64,000 bases of DNA from Pogostemon cablin (lineage: Eukaryota; Streptophyta; Magnoliopsida; Lamiales; Lamiaceae): contig CM042965.1 in assembly GCA_023678885.1 (NCBI GenBank), positions 27,137,777-27,201,776 of the forward strand, written 5' to 3'. The position numbers and the translations under genes are program-made. The notes under the pieces were generated by a model. That model ran no database searches and was not told the DNA's origin. It saw only the letters and a program-made list of their open reading frames with translations. Position 1 is the first letter of the stretch, and every line of letters starts with the position of its first letter. This document shows positions 12,212-23,072 of this stretch, piece after piece.

Positions 12212-12894
12212 AAATGGGGCATGTCCGTCCAAAATATTTTGGAAAATAATTCACAATTTAATATGGGACACGATATTTAAGGATCAATCAATGACGAACA
12301 TGCAATTTCATTATAATTTCTTCGGTGGACAAGCTTTTTAAATGATAAAGTAATGGGCGGATATGCAAATTTTAAAGAATTTCATCGGCAAACAACGGGT
12401 ACAAGTCTTATTTTTCAGCGGACATGCAAATTCATGGTTGTTTCATTGACGGATAAGGTGTTCAAGACTTACTTTTGCGGTGGATATTCAAATTCATGGT
12501 AGATTCATTGACGGACAACAAAGATCACACAATATATATATATATATATAGGAGAGAGTGAACAAATAGAGAGAGAGTGAAGGAGGAGAAAGAAAGAGAG
12601 AGATTAAGTGCGGGAAGAGAGAGGAAGAGACCTAAGCATATATGTGATGAAATTTTGAAAAGTGATAAAATATTCTGTTGCATTTCAACGCCAACGCCAA
12701 CTTTAATAAAATCAGGAACTAATTGATAGTGCGTGTCAGTGTGTCTGCTGAAATTAATTAATTAGGGTATTTTTATGTATATTATTAATATATTTATGTG
12801 TATTATTAACATATATATATATGTGTGTGTGTGTGTCCGCTGAAATAAATTAATTACCATATTTTTATGTGTATTATTAATATATATGAAAAGA

Positions 12895-12993
12895 CTTGGG
12901 TGAGACCGTCTCATAAATCCCCTTATGTGAGACGGTCCGTCTCACATAAGGGGATCCTCACGTAAGGGGATCCGTGAGACGGTCTCACCCAAG
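12895..12993. repeat. Near-perfect 99-bp palindromic MITE-like sequence
   Basis: Outer arms CTTGGGTGAGACCGTCTCA and TGAGACGGTCTCACCCAAG are exact inverted copies. The middle holds a second palindrome around GAGACGGTCCGTCTC with CCCCTTATGTG/CACATAAGGGG arms and a copy of GGGGATCC. The whole segment can fold into one long hairpin. Sequences built on GAGACCGTCTCA are widespread in plant genomes. Confidence 0.75.
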
Positions 12994-14084
12994 ACCTACC
13001 CTAATATATATACTATATGTGTTCGCTGAAATTACGTTGGGTATTTGTGTGTGTGTGTCCGCTGGGATATTTGTGTATGTGTCTGTTGAAATTATTATAT
13101 ATATGTCCGCTGATTTGATTTTGATATATATATGTCTGCTGACTTGATTTTCATATCAGATTATAAATAAGGACATGCAAGAATATATGTCCGCTGAAAT
13201 TATTAATATATAATTCATGTCCGGTGATGTGATTTTTATGTCCGATTAAAAAGAAATTATATATATATATATGTACATATATATATATATATATGTTTGC
13301 AGATTTTATATGTCCGCTGATATGATTTATATGTCTGCTTATTAAAAATATATATAAATAAATAAATAAAACTAAAAAACATAGAAAAGATAAAAGAAAA
13401 GAAAAAATTAAAATAAATTTTTTCTGAAATATGTAGCATGTCAGCAAACGTTTTTAATTAGCCCCATGTCCAGTAAATAAAATGATTTTTTGATTTAAAT
13501 ATTTAAGATATTATAATATTAATTAAAGGAGTGTGTGGTGTCCGCCGATAAGAGTGAGAGAAAGTGTGTGGTGTCTGCCGATAAGAGTGAGAGAGTGTAG
13601 AAGAGAGAGATTTCTTATCTTTCAACGCTAATTTTTCAAAATATGAGGGAATAAATTCTGACATATGTAAGTGTGTGGGGTAGTACAGGGAATTGAATTT
13701 TTTCTCGGTATAAATACTGACATGTATTGGTGGGATAGGGTAGTTCAGACATATCACTTTAAAAGTAGGCAAATTAGATGTTTTTAAAACATTAGGGCAA
13801 ACTTGATGTACCACACTTGAAATAGGGCATTATGAGTTCTATCCCTAAAGTTTACTCCACATATAATAAATTCAAATATGAATTATTTATTTATTTATTA
13901 TATACGTATATTAGTTATATCAGATTTAAATCTAGAGAAGGCCTTTAACATTTATTTATAGCATGTAGCCATGTATGGTACACGAGTGGAACTGCACTCC
14001 AAATATAAAACATGCATGAAAAAGAAAATACACTTTAGCATTACAAGTAATATGGTGGAGATTATTTAGCAGGTGCAAGGAATA

Positions 14085-14686
14085 TCTTTATGTGGCAATA
14101 TTCACATAAAGACTATTCTTCCTCGAGACGGTCATTCCTTCAGTCTCGATCATGTCCATGTCCTCTGGGCTCATTCCCGGAGGAAGTTTCCAATCGAAGT
14201 GAAACAAGAGTTGTGCCAACAAGAATTCAGCATTGGCCATACCCAATGCCAAACCAGGGCACATCCTCTTTCCAGATCCAAATGGAATGAACTCAAAGTG
14301 AGACCCCATAAAATCCATGGGGTTCGCCTCGAACCTCTCCGGTTCAAAACTCTCTGGATTATTCCAGTACTCGGGGTCTCTTCCGATAGCCCAGTTGTTA
14401 ACTATAACGTTGGCTCCCACTGGTATGCGGTACCCCTCGATCTGCATTTTCTCCCTGCATGCTCATGTGATTATGGCAGTGGGAGGGTGCAACCTTAGGG
14501 TTTCTTTCACTACATTTTGAAGTATTCCAACGTTTGGATCTCCTTTTCTTGGATTATCTTCTTTCCATTAAAAACATTCCTGATTTCATCTTGAGCTTTT
14601 ACCATCACATGTGGGTTTCGCATTAGTTCTGCCATAGCCCAGTCCACTAGTGAGGATGAAGTTTCTATGGCTGCTCCAAACATATC
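14085..14686 (-). pseudogene. P450 exon 3 (I-helix to haem loop and C-terminus)
   Basis: Starts after acceptor ATTTACAG with DMFGAAIETSS and ends YVNIAT then TAA. A one-base loss shifts the frame just before the KETLR motif, and a TGA falls a few codons before the KMQIEGYRIP segment. From there the frame is open for 119 residues through FEPERF and FGSGKRMCPG. Confidence 0.88.
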
Positions 14687-15312
14687 CTGTAAATATTAGT
14701 AAATTATTTTGCGATTAGATCTCATTTCACATTTTGGTGTAATAAAATTGGAAAAATATCAAAATTGGTAATTTATGTTTATCTAAATTTAGTCCCTAAG
14801 TATGCTAAATTCGCAATATTGATCCTTTAGTGTCCGATTTTAATATAAAGGACTATATTTAGACAAACTCTAACATAATAAAGAATTAAATTTGGACAAA
14901 AATTGGATTAAATTTGATAAATGGATTATAGGACCAATTTTTTTGTTTTCCTTATAAAATTCCTATTTTAAGATCGGATGAATGGCGTTAGACAAAGTTA
15001 GGGTAAATATCAAAATTAGTCATGTAAGTATGACCAATTTCAATTTTAGTCATTTTTTCCGCATTTCTCAATTTTGGTCCTTTTTTGTCCAATTTTGGTT
15101 TTTTTTTTAAATTTTGGTATTTTTTAGTCCACTTTTGGTCCCAAATTTATACATTTAGGACCAATTTTGGAAAATTTTGAACATAAAGGACTAAATTTGA
15201 ACAAAAAAATATGACTAAATTTGAGAAAAAGACTAAATTTGAACTAAAAGGATTAAATTTGGATCAAAAGGATTAAAATTGAACAAAAAAGAACCAAAAT
15301 TTAGAATTGTAA

Positions 15313-16066
15313 ATGATAAAGGACTATGGTATAAACAGTATGAGAATTGGAGTGCAAGACTTCAAACCGCTTTTGGATGGTGTAAACAATATGATAACAA
15401 AATGGTATTCGAAGCTTCTTTCGTTCACCAGGAGATTGGAGATAATTAGCTCTGGAATCTATGGTATACTCTCTTTCTGGTGTGCGATGGTTAAAGTACC
15501 TGCTGTAGTTATTGGCAGAGTTGAAAGCTTGATTAGAAGATTCCTTTGGGGCTCGAAAGCAAGTGCAGTCAGCTGGAAGGACGTCACTCAACCAAAACAT
15601 AGTAGAGGATTGGGGTTGAAAGACATCACCATGTGGAACAAAGCTCACATGGCTGCAAGCTTATGGGATATACATAGTGAAGCCACATCACTATGAGTGA
15701 AATGGGTCCATTCCGTCTACCTTAGGGGAAGTGGGTGGACGACAGTTTCCCCAAGTGTAAATTCTTCGTACATTTGGAGATGTTTGATCCACTTGATGAA
15801 TAGGATTCAGAACATAAATGGAGAAGGGGACACGATACAGGAGATTATGCACAGATGTGTTCGTGAAAGATTTCTTCCATCCATAATGTACCACAAATTA
15901 AGGAAGGAGGAAACGAAGGACATATTATTCGTGTATAAACAAATTGGCATAAATGGATCGTAAGAAAATATAGCTTTCGATTGTGGTTGCTTCATAGAGG
16001 GAGAGTATACACCAAAGATAGAGTGTGGAATCTACATGGTGATACAATTTGTGGATTTTGTGTGGG
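15313..16066 (+). pseudogene. LINE (non-LTR retrotransposon) ORF2 fragment: RT C-terminus and start of zf-RVT
   Basis: The frame from 15313 encodes the thumb and connection region typical of plant LINE reverse transcriptases: WYSKLLSFTRRLEII, RVESLIRRFLWGSKA, VSWKDVTQPKHSRGLGLKDI and WNKAHMAASLWDI. A TGA lies at 15696 and a stop at 15961. After that another frame carries the start of the zinc-binding zf-RVT domain (RVWNLHGDTICGFC). It is cut at 16066 by the solo LTR and continues at 18045. The 5' part with the catalytic centre is missing. Confidence 0.85.
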
Positions 16067-18039
16067 TGTTGAGAGTGAAAATAAGCGTGTTTTAGTGTCC
16101 AATCTAACACCTTTATGATGGGAATTGATGTTGTATATTAGCACAAGTGTCTTATATTCAATATATGTGAGAAAAAGGTGCACTTGAGGTATTTTATTGT
16201 GTTTTAGGTAGAAAAAGGATCAAAAGTGCAAAGTTGGAGAATAGGTGCAACTTGTGTATGAATGCCAAAAAATGCACGTCTAACTTATGTAATTTTTCTA
16301 TATTTGTGTGAAGATCAAAACTATTAATTTGATATATGGTTGGAAAGCCACTGAAGAGAAGGTCGTTTTGGCATAAATAACACCTCAATCGGATTCCAAA
16401 CGTGAAAGTTATTATCAAAGTGGTGACGTCGCACGAGCTGTGCCAAATAGAACATCTGTGTTAAATTGCATGGCTTGTTACAACTACAAATCTTATATTT
16501 TTTATTAGTTCTTTATATGAATAGAAATCCAAGGAAGAGAAGATCATGTGAGCATAAGAATTACACAAATCGGAGTGCGGATGTGGAAGTTATACACGAA
16601 ACAGTGCGACGGCACAAGTGTGATTCGACCACGATAATTTAGTTCGACCAGACATTGTGGTCGAACCCACAGCCATTTTGGTCAAACCAGAAGCCTGAAG
16701 TGCAAAAAATTGCCGATTTTGATTCGACCAGAGTTCAACCAAGCCCTAGGTTGAATCCTAGGTCGAACTACATACCTGGGACGCGTCTGAATTAGATTTT
16801 TATACCCCTAGTACGTGTTTTCCGTATTTTCCAAGAAAAAATTCATCCTAGGTCCATAAGAAGAGCTTACAAGTATAAAAGGGGATGTAGATCACACCAA
16901 CAAGGAATACAATAGAATACGGATAGGAGATACAACACAACACAACCATCCTACACCCCACAAGGGGGGTTCACCCCCCAACCATCATCCACATCCTTTC
17001 CTCCATCCATCCATCACTTTGAAGATTCATCTGTGGAATTAAGAGGAGAACCAAGGGGAGGATTCAAGATAGAGAAAGACGCGACGACTCCCACATCTAG
17101 GGTTTTATTCATTTCCTAATTTATCTTGTAATTTTTCAGACATCCGGGTAAGATCTATCCAACACCCATGATTATTCTTCGTAACATCATGGGCTAGAGC
17201 CTTTTTGGTAGAACTAGGGGTGTGAAGGTTTTTACTAATTAATTGAACTTTCATGTGTAAACTCTGTACAACACTACTTGTGGATTTATTTTATATATGA
17301 TTGTGCCTTTTTAATTCATACTCACGGTCGTTTTGTGCATCATTAACTGTTATGTAGAGTCTGAATACATATCTTGGTTATTGATTGAGTGCGTTCACTG
17401 CTGAACAGGATTTCATATTATGATTCTAAGTGAGGAAACTCCGAAACTTCATTAGAACTATCATATATGAATACTTATTAATTGAATTGAATTCGGATTA
17501 TTAAGTAGGATAAAGAGGATAACTTCATAGTACCTATAAAGGGAGATCATATCGGGTTAGAGTACCAATTGGTCAGGGAAATAATTGATACTGATAGCAC
17601 CTAGAAAGGGGGTGGAATTATATCTCTTGCTCCGAGGTTATTCACACGTGTTACACACATGTTTACTTATGTCTATAGAGTAGATATGCATGGCTTAGTG
17701 ATGCGTCCATATTCCACAGGGTAGAGTCGGACATCAACACACGGAAGGGAAGTTAAGTAGTAAAAGTGGATTACCCTAGAGCTACCTATTCTCCTACTTG
17801 ATCCACTTTCATATTCTTTTAGTGATATTTTATTTAATTTGTTATTTTACTTAATTGTTTATTAGTTAATCATTCAATCCTCAAATGCTATTGCCTTACG
17901 TCTTAATTAATTTAGTAAATAATTAAATTGATAATACGTCATCCTTTGGGTTCGATAATCACTTGGTCGCTTGCTTAACCTGCAACTGATATCCTTAACA
18001 CTTGGGGATTAATTTTGTGTGCAAAGAAAATGCGCATCA
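16067..18039 (+). mobile_element. Solo LTR (family 1), inserted in the LINE fragment
   Basis: 1,973 bp from TGTTGAGAGTGAAAATAAGC to GCGCATCA, with an exact 5-bp duplication GTGGG at 16062-16066 and 18040-18044. Removing it restores the LINE zf-RVT frame. It matches the LTRs at 32340 and 39756 in reverse. A GGTCGAA/TTCGACC dyad array spans about 16620-16770, and a TATA box GTATAAAAGG lies at 16873-16882. No internal retroelement sequence is present. Confidence 0.93.
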
Positions 18040-18360
18040 GTGGGTAGTGAGGAGACACAGACACACCTCTTCTTCCAATATCCCTACACCCAGCATATAT
18101 AGGACATTGTGAAAAGAGGAATTGGGTAGAGGCACCATTGTGCGTCAGTTGTTGATGGCTTCCGGAAGATATTAGCAGACACTAGAAGTGTCAAGAAGGT
18201 GCAACGACTGTTCATTATAGCCTTTTCTACCACCATATACTACATATGGATGGAAAGAAACGCGTTATATTTTGGATCTAGGATGCTCACACCGAGTTGC
18301 ATAGCAAACAAGATTATGACACAGATTGTCAGATTGTATTTAAATTATTGAAGTTGTATC
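18040..18360 (+). pseudogene. LINE ORF2 fragment: rest of zf-RVT domain
   Basis: Continues the LINE frame after the solo LTR: EETQTHLFFQYP completes the C-x2-C..H..(C) pattern of zf-RVT, followed by VQRLFIIAFSTTIYYIWMERN, a common C-terminal block of plant LINE proteins. Ends around RLYLNY. There is no poly(A) tail beside it, which favours capture within the Mutator-like element over an independent LINE insertion. Confidence 0.82.
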
Positions 18361-18657
18361 GTCCGAAGCTTTAGGCTAAGTTGTGGTGATAGGAACTAGA
18401 TTGTACGTTTCATTATGTATTCTGTATCGTTGGATTGAAAATTTACCAATTTCAGTAAATGATTAAGGACCAAAGTTGGAATCGGCCATACTTGTAGGAC
18501 CAATTGTGATATTTACCCGACAAAATTATTATACTTTAATAATGGATCATAAAGCTTTGAATTTATTTGTTTCACGATACGTCTCACATAAACATCCTCA
18601 TGTCACTAGAGATTATGAGTTGATGAATAAATAAGTGGGTGATGGATTAATACTCAC

Positions 18658-19129
18658 AGTAATGACGGATTTGATATTGTCATCTGTAATAGAAAAGTTG
18701 AGTTGTTGAGTTTCCTGCACCCCTAGAAGAACATCAACCAAATCTTCTCCATCCAATACGTCATTACTCCTATTCTCCCTCTTCAATTCCCTCTTCTTTC
18801 TGTGATCATCAATTATTTGGTCCAAAACTTTATCTATTTTGCCCTTCAATTTTATCATTCGATATTTGTTCATACTGAAACTCGACAACACTTTGATGGA
18901 TGGAAGCATATCCGCCACTCCAAATCCTGCTCCCAAACTCACTCCTCTCTTAATCGACTCCGCAACATCCATCGAGTCAAGGCTCACCGCATCCCCGAAC
19001 ACAGCTCTGCACGATATTGAGTTCATGAACACCGCGATCAACTCAGTCAGGTCGAACAATTCTCCACGTGTCCTTCGAATGGACTCGACCACAGATGAGG
19101 CTGCATCCTGCCTCATGTGCTCCATCGAC
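18658..19129 (-). pseudogene. P450 exon 2 (helices D-H region)
   Basis: Encodes SMEHMRQDAASSVVESIRR, then DLTELIAVFMNSISCRAVFG, GFGVADMLPSI and NFSITDDNIKSVIT, in the normal CYP71 order. A donor GTGAGTAT follows at the expected I-helix intron position. The frame is intact in this segment. Confidence 0.88.
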
Positions 19130-19394
19130 CTTGTCAGAGTATTTGATTGATTAAATATCAAGCATCTCCAGCAATTTACATAGATTTTACAATAAAATGG
19201 TGTGTAAACAATTATTCATCTCCAGAGTTTATACTATTTTCTACAAAAAAAAAACAAAATTATTCAATTTGATTAAGTGAAAATCTTTGCCAATAAAAAA
19301 TTAACTTGTGTTAGAAAAATACTCAATTTGTAATTAGAAGTTCCAATATGAATTTTTTTTTGACAAAAAAAAAAACTTTTGACTTTGACCTTAA

Positions 19395-19625
19395 ATTCAT
19401 TGACCAGTTCAAGTGTCAGTTTCAATCGGTCTCTCACTGACAAATCGACCAACATCCGTCAGTTCATCGGTCCAAGTTTCAGTTCCAGTCAGTACTCCAC
19501 TGACAACCTGACCAGCATTCATATGTCTGAGTGTCGATTCCAGTCAATCCCCCATCGATGACTCATCTGACATCTGTTGGTTCGTCGATCTGAGTGTCAA
19601 TTTTGGACAATCTCCCACCGACAAC
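19395..19625. repeat. Tandem repeat, about 4 units of ~63 bp
   Basis: Units share CATC.GT.GGTTCATCGGTC..AGTGTCA.TTCCAGTCA.TC.CC..CTGACAA with scattered changes. Non-coding, and located in the P450 interruption. Confidence 0.6.
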
Positions 19626-19956
19626 CAGCATATAATGTAGGAGTTGGATGGTAGTATTTTTATTTTGACTTTTTTAAAAAGGGTCAAAGGATAATTTTAT
19701 CTCATTACATTAAAAATTGGTTAAAATGATTACAAATTATTTTTATGTTAGTAATGATTTTGTATTATAAATAAATGGGTATTTTTCATTTCTCCCAAAT
19801 AAATTTACATGTTTCTACTTTATCTTATTTTGCCAAAAACAAAAACAAAAAACAAAAAAACAAATAAACAAATAAACTTAAATAATTATTTTAATAAAAA
19901 TTTATCTTAAAAATGTAGTATACTAGTATAATAAATACTACTGCACATTATAATTA

Positions 19957-20283
19957 GAGAAAATATCAAAATTTGTCCTTTATGTTTGGGCAATTTCATT
20001 ATTTCCAATTCTCAATTTTAATCCTTTCATATATGTTTGATTTTAATTTTTTTTGTTCTAGTTCAAATTTTTTTAAAAAAAATTAGTTCTTTATGTAAGA
20101 ATTTGTCAAATTTTTGTCCAAAATTTGAAGGAAAAAAAACTAAATTTGATAAAATGACTAAATTTGAACAAAAATAACCAAAAACAAAAAGAAAGAAAAA
20201 TAAAATAAAATTGAGCATTGTAAACAAAAAAGAACTAACATTGAAATTGATTATACATGAAAGGCGAATTTTTATATTTTCCC
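19957..20283. mobile_element. Mutator-type MITE with exact 9-bp target duplication
   Basis: Ends GAGAAAATATCAAAATT and (right, reversed) GGGAAAATATAAAAATT, flanked by TTATAATTA at 19948-19956 and 20284-20292. Length is 327 bp, AT-rich, with no ORF. The ends are close to those of the element at 15001-18518, so both belong to one family. Confidence 0.82.
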
Positions 20284-20482
20284 TTATAATTAGTTTGAAG
20301 TTGCTACAATGTACTGTTCTAAAATGCAAAAGAAATGCAGTAGTGTTCGGTCCGAATCTCCTGTTATATTTTGATATTATAGCTCTTATTGCAATCCGTT
20401 GAATGATTGACGAGTATAATATCATACAATTTATATCTTAAAAAAATATCACTCATTTAACGCATGCAATAGAAGATATAAT

Positions 20483-21565
20483 CAGGGGGCGCAACATCAT
20501 ATAGTGATGAGGGGGCTCTAGCCCTCCCCCCCCCCCAAACTTTCCAAAAATCCCCTAATAGTATGTGTTAGTGTTAAATTATTACTTTGCTCAATTCTTT
20601 ATTTATTTCTTTCCATTTTCAATTTATCTTGTCTCAATTATTATATACTCCCTCCATCCCAGTCAAAGTGCATCATTTGCTTTTTACACGTAGATTAATG
20701 AGTATTATTATTTTATGTAAAGTAGTAGGTGTATTAGAGAGATGTGATGGGTAGTGGTGGGCCATTAGTAAACTCTTTTTACTAAAAGAGGAAAATGGTG
20801 AGAGATGTGATGGGTAGTGGTGGGCCATTAGTGGACTTTTTTTTACTAAAAAAGGAAAATGGTGAGAGATGTGATGGGTAGTGGTGTGCCATTAGTGGGC
20901 TCTTTTTACTAAAAGAGGAAAATAGTGCAATTTGGACGGGACGCCCAATATAGTAAAATGGTGTTATTTGGGTGAGACGGTGGGAGTATACTTTTACAAA
21001 TAATAAATATTCACTAAATAAGTACAACTTAATATATCAATATTCCAAAAATCCCAAATTCCATATACTTCTTATATTTTTTACCAATCTCAATCATTTT
21101 ATCACCTTTTGTCTTATTAAATTATTATTAAAAAATAATTATTTTATCTTACATTATACATTAAAAAAATACATTTTATTAATCTCTGCGCACTTCAATA
21201 CATACATAAAAAAATATGTCAAAAGGAGAGAATGCTTATTTTTCCAAATAATTATTTTTAGCCCCTAAACTACCTAATAATTATTTTTATAAATAATTTA
21301 ATTGTTTACATTGATAAAGAAATAGCTCTCTCTTTTGTTATTGACTTTATAATTCATTTTGAATCATGGAAAAGTCGTCTTCATTTTTCTTAGTTTTAGA
21401 CGTTGAGAATGAATGAAAATATCTCTAAATTCTTTTTGGAGATGAGTTATGGTTCTATATTGCACTATTTCATGGAGTATTATTTAATATTTGAATATGA
21501 ACTAGGATCAAAATGTTTTTTTTTTATCTCTAGCCCCCAAAAAATATTGTCTAGCTCTGTCCCTG
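20483..21565. mobile_element. Non-autonomous hAT element with exact 8-bp duplication
   Basis: Ends CAGGGGGCG.. and (right, reversed) CAGGGACAGAGCTAG.., with GATATAAT at 20475-20482 and 21566-21573. An 8-bp duplication and CAGGG ends are the hAT signature. Both ends also carry GGGGGCT(C)TAG. It holds a Stowaway MITE and no transposase. Confidence 0.85.
20648..20986. mobile_element. Stowaway MITE with internal 64-bp triplication
   Basis: CTCCCTCCATCCCAGTCAAA at the left and a shortened CTCCCACCGTC.. at the right (reversed), with flanking TA at 20646-20647 and 20987-20988. Inside, a ~64-bp unit (AGAGATGTGATGGGTAGTGGTG.GCCATTAGT..CTTTTTACTAAAA) occurs three times, starting about 20737, 20800 and 20864. 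Nested in the hAT element. Confidence 0.85.
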
Positions 21566-21713
21566 GATATAATAAAATATGTAACAAAACATCCAAGGTC
21601 AGTTATGCGAAAAGGTGGGATCGCCCACTCAGGCGCCTCCGCACGCCAGCCCACAGAAAATATCCAAGATCATTTTTAATACCATGGTAATTGATTAAAT
21701 ATTAAATGCTAAC

Positions 21714-22210
21714 CTCACATTTTTTGCGTTCAAAAACTGGGAGACGCAGACGCCTCGCATCTGCTTCCAGTAATCGTTGTACGGGCTCAAAATGACGTCG
21801 GTGTAGTCGTAACTTATCACCTGAGTGGCGACACTTCTCGGCCGATCAGCAAACGCGGGTTCATGGGTTTTCAGCACCTGCTTCGCGATGTCAGCCGAAG
21901 ATACGACTATGGTGGAGACCTCACCGAGCTTAACGTGCACCAGCGGACCGTAGGTGTTGGCCAGCTCCCTGAGTGGGTGGTGGTACGGAATGGATCGTAC
22001 GGCGTAGTGCGTTAGCCCCAGCAGATGGAGCAACGATGGACCTGGTGGTAATTTGTTCTGATGAGGGTTAAGTTTTGGTTTTGGAGTGTTGATGACCTGG
22101 TTGAGTCGGGTCGGCCCGTCGGATCCGGAGAAGGGGCAGCCACAATAAACGTTTGTTTTTTGTTTCATTGTCAAAGGGGGTGCATGAATCAAGATGCTGG
22201 AATGCCACAT
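21714..22210 (-). pseudogene. P450 exon 1 (hinge to C-helix)
   Basis: From the hinge KLPPGPSLLHLLG through YGPLVHVKLGEVSTIVVSS, FADRPRS, DVILSPYNDYWKQMRG to NAKNVR. Upstream of the hinge the frame (MWHSSILIHAPPL..) is polar and does not look like the usual membrane anchor. The true start is therefore lost or lies in an unseen exon. Confidence 0.85.
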
Positions 22211-23072
22211 TTGTTTTTCCTAAGTTGTATGTTTTTACTTATTTAATATTGAGATGTACAAGTTATATATACAAAATATGTAGACTGATTAATTCTCTTT
22301 AAAAAGAACATGTGGAAATCTGTTGTCGTGTACAATGCTTCCTTGCCTATGCTTTCTTATTATGTACGAAAGAATGGTTATATTTCACTTTGGCACTGCA
22401 TTTTCAGTTGGAATAATTAGATGATTGAAAGGTAGAATATATAATAAAATCGTTATTTTAAAGTATGTAATAGAAGATATAACATCAAAATATTATAGAA
22501 CATCCAAGATTACAAACTACACAACTTAATAACAATTTATTTTCCCATTAAATTAATATTAAGCAACTTAATTAGTAAGAAAAATAAATCAAGTTCACTG
22601 AACTTTACTAGTTAAATAGCTTAGAAATGTTTACAAATGTTTCACATACTCATTGAATGAGTGGCAAAGATTTGTGTGAGATAAAAATTAATAACATCAT
22701 TATCACTTTCGCTATAAAATGTTATTACTTTTTATTTATACTATAAATTATTTATAAAATAATTCACTACACCATTATTATTTTTCATAGATTGAGTATC
22801 ACTTTTCGTTAATAATATTATCACTTTTTATCAACGTCGTATAAGTATTGATACAGTGTCACAAAAACTTGTCCTTAATAATTAACTCTCTTATCTATAT
22901 ACATATGAAATACACAACCTAATTCACAATTAACTAATGTACTATACACGTAACCCAACTTACAATTAACTTTCTTATCTATCTACGTAGGGGAATGTAC
23001 GAAATACGCAACCTATCTATGTACAAATTAACCATTAACTTTGTTATCTATGTACGAAATAACGATTAATTT

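Larger units (their letters stand above)
9864..13846. mobile_element. ~4.0-kb non-autonomous inverted-repeat DNA element with TGTCCGCTGA array
   Basis: The two ends are inverted copies of each other over about 90 bp. Left: AGGGAAATG..AATGCCCTA..CATCTAATTTGCCC. Right, read in reverse: AGGGATAG..AATGCCCTA..CATCTAATTTGCCT. Flanks AAGTTT (9858-9863) and AAAGTTT (13847-13853) may be a decayed target duplication. The interior is very AT-rich and non-coding. It is peppered with about 40 degenerate copies of the decamer TGTCCGCTGA (examples at 10373, 10895, 10952, 11465, 11487, 11611, 12832, 13105, 13185, 13309, 13540), in reverse orientation mainly at 11900-12490. No transposase is visible. Superfamily is undecided because the duplication is not exact. 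Confidence 0.7.
15001..18518. mobile_element. Mutator-like (Pack-MULE-like) element carrying a LINE fragment
   Basis: The ends are inverted copies. Left: GGGTAAATATCAAAATT and ..GTAAGTATG.CC..TTTTAGTC. Right, reversed: GGGTAAATATCACAATT and ..CAAGTATGGCC..TTTGGTCC. They are flanked by 10-bp duplications differing at one base, GACAAAGTTA (14991-15000) and GACAAAATTA (18519-18528). That length fits Mutator-like insertion (9-11 bp). Inside is the 3' part of a LINE ORF, itself split by a solo LTR. The element lies in the P450 intron. There is no transposase. Confidence 0.72.
19130..21713 (-). other. 2.6-kb interruption of P450 exon 1: intron or insertion
   Basis: Coding sequence stops after NAKNVR and resumes with SMEHMRQ, with nothing missing compared with the usual family spacing. 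The ends read AG|GTTAGC on the 5' side and CTGACAAG|G on the 3' side, so GT-AG splicing (phase 2) would join the exons exactly. Copies of ATATTTAATCAAT lie near both ends. It contains a 60-odd-bp tandem repeat, a MULE-type MITE and a hAT element. A family-atypical intron, or an insertion that splices out, are both possible. Confidence 0.6.
14085..22210 (-). pseudogene. Cytochrome P450, CYP71 clan (CYP71D-like), pseudogene with three exons
   Basis: Haem-thiolate monooxygenase of the CYP71 clan, an ER enzyme of specialised metabolism; substrate unknown. Exons read on -: 22210-21714, 19129-18658, 14686-14085. Landmarks in order are the proline hinge KLPPGP, C-helix WKQMR, I-helix GAAIETSS, ExxR KETLR, PERF FEPERF and haem loop FGSGKRMCPG. 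Defects: the usual hydrophobic N-terminal anchor is missing before the hinge; one base is lost in exon 3 near 14525, just before the KETLR motif; and there is a TGA at about 14469 where Arg is expected. The I-helix intron is in the normal CYP71 place but is stretched to ~4 kb by transposons. The upstream gap of 2.6 kb is not usual for the family. Non-functional as it stands. Confidence 0.85.

Noticed and set aside
13503..13814. 103-codon minus frame near the right end of the TIR element
   Set aside because: Contains repeats made by the TGTCTGCCGATAAGAG duplication and the inverted end; no domain.
9858..13853. AAGTTT/AAAGTTT as proof of an 8-bp (hAT) or 9-bp (MULE) duplication
   Set aside because: The match is imperfect at either length, so the superfamily was left open.
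14073..14498. Open frame of 141 codons on + opposite P450 exon 3
   Set aside because: It is the shadow of the P450 exon on -, which holds the haem and PERF motifs in order.
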